Origin: Deltaproteobacteria bacterium
Lineage (GTDB): Bacteria; Desulfobacterota; Desulfobacteria; Desulfobacterales; C00003060
Direction: 5' to 3'
Length of the DNA stretch: 7,442 nt
NCBI GenBank assembly: GCA_019309245.1
Contig: JAFDGP010000123.1
Location: 1 to 7,442 of the forward strand
Shown here one piece after another: positions 7,296 through 7,442 of this stretch (position 1 is its first letter; the number at the start of each line of letters is the position of its first letter). The notes under the pieces were generated by a model. The model had not been told where the DNA came from. It searched no databases and saw only the letters and a list, made by a program, of their open reading frames with translations. The translations under genes and the position numbers were made by a program.

Positions 7296-7442
7296 TCAGC
7301 CGCCGATCCGGGCAATCAGATCTGCGATTTGCGTGTTTTCCGGATATCTCTCCCTTAGCCTTGCCAGCCTTTCCCGGGCATGTTTTACTTTGTCGGTCCT
7401 GATTTCCACAATAGCCATATTGATCCCCGCCTCAAGGTCGTC
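7296..7442 (-). CDS. C-terminal end of a helical, possibly TPR-repeat protein (5' end missing)
   Basis: Forty-eight codons are open from the right edge to a TGA at 7296-7298. The visible tail is strongly helical and charged (DDLEAGINMAIVEIRTDKVK, then HARERLARLRERYPENTQIA). It fits the end of a tetratricopeptide-type scaffold: an amphipathic helix, a YPENTQI turn and a last short helix. In msh loci a TPR protein (MshN) lies near MshM, so an MshN-like role is possible. The part in view is too short to prove it. Same strand and close spacing (99 bases) suggest it belongs to the same gene run. Confidence 0.65.
   Translation of the reverse strand, partial: DDLEAGINMAIVEIRTDKVKHARERLARLRERYPENTQIADLIARIGG

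Overview
This window appears to be part of an MSHA-like type IV pilus (or type II secretion-like) assembly locus from a Gram-negative bacterium. The likeliest source is a Desulfobacterota ('deltaproteobacterial') organism. That guess rests on moderate GC, the Cys/Asp-rich calcium-loop motif in the first gene (a style common in delta-type genomes), LamG modules attached to what looks like a pilin tail, and an ExeA-type ATPase next to GspE/GspF-type genes. It is inferred from protein style, not from a marker gene.

Layout. (1) On the + strand, up to 2356, lies the 3' part of a large secreted protein whose 5' end is off the left edge. It has a pilin-like Asp-rich tail, a Cys/Asp-rich calcium-loop motif, two Ig-like modules and two tandem LamG/concanavalin-like modules. 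(2) A 137-base convergent gap follows. (3) On the - strand, reading right to left, come the last 48 codons of a helical, possibly TPR protein (7442-7296); an ExeA/GspA/MshM-type AAA ATPase with a peptidoglycan-binding C-terminus (7196-5625); a GspE/PilB/MshE-type assembly ATPase (5628-3922); and a GspF/PilC/MshG-type inner-membrane platform protein (3726-2494). The ATPase pair overlaps by 4 bases (ATGA). The platform gene is set off by a 195-base gap that holds an inverted repeat and short heptamer repeats.

How they fit together. The MshE-like ATPase would power pilin polymerisation through the MshG-like platform. The ExeA/MshM-like protein couples a cytoplasmic ATPase through one membrane segment to a peptidoglycan-binding domain, as in the proteins that open the cell wall for secretin assembly. 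The LamG protein is a plausible surface-displayed or pilus-tip adhesin. The gene order M-E-G matches the classical msh order except that no mshN lies between M and E; a possible TPR protein precedes M instead. No RNA genes, CRISPR arrays, insertion sequences or clear promoters were seen. The biological system is recognisable. The less ordinary parts are the pilin/LamG architecture, the partly degenerate first c-di-GMP-type motif in the ATPase, and the structured gap.
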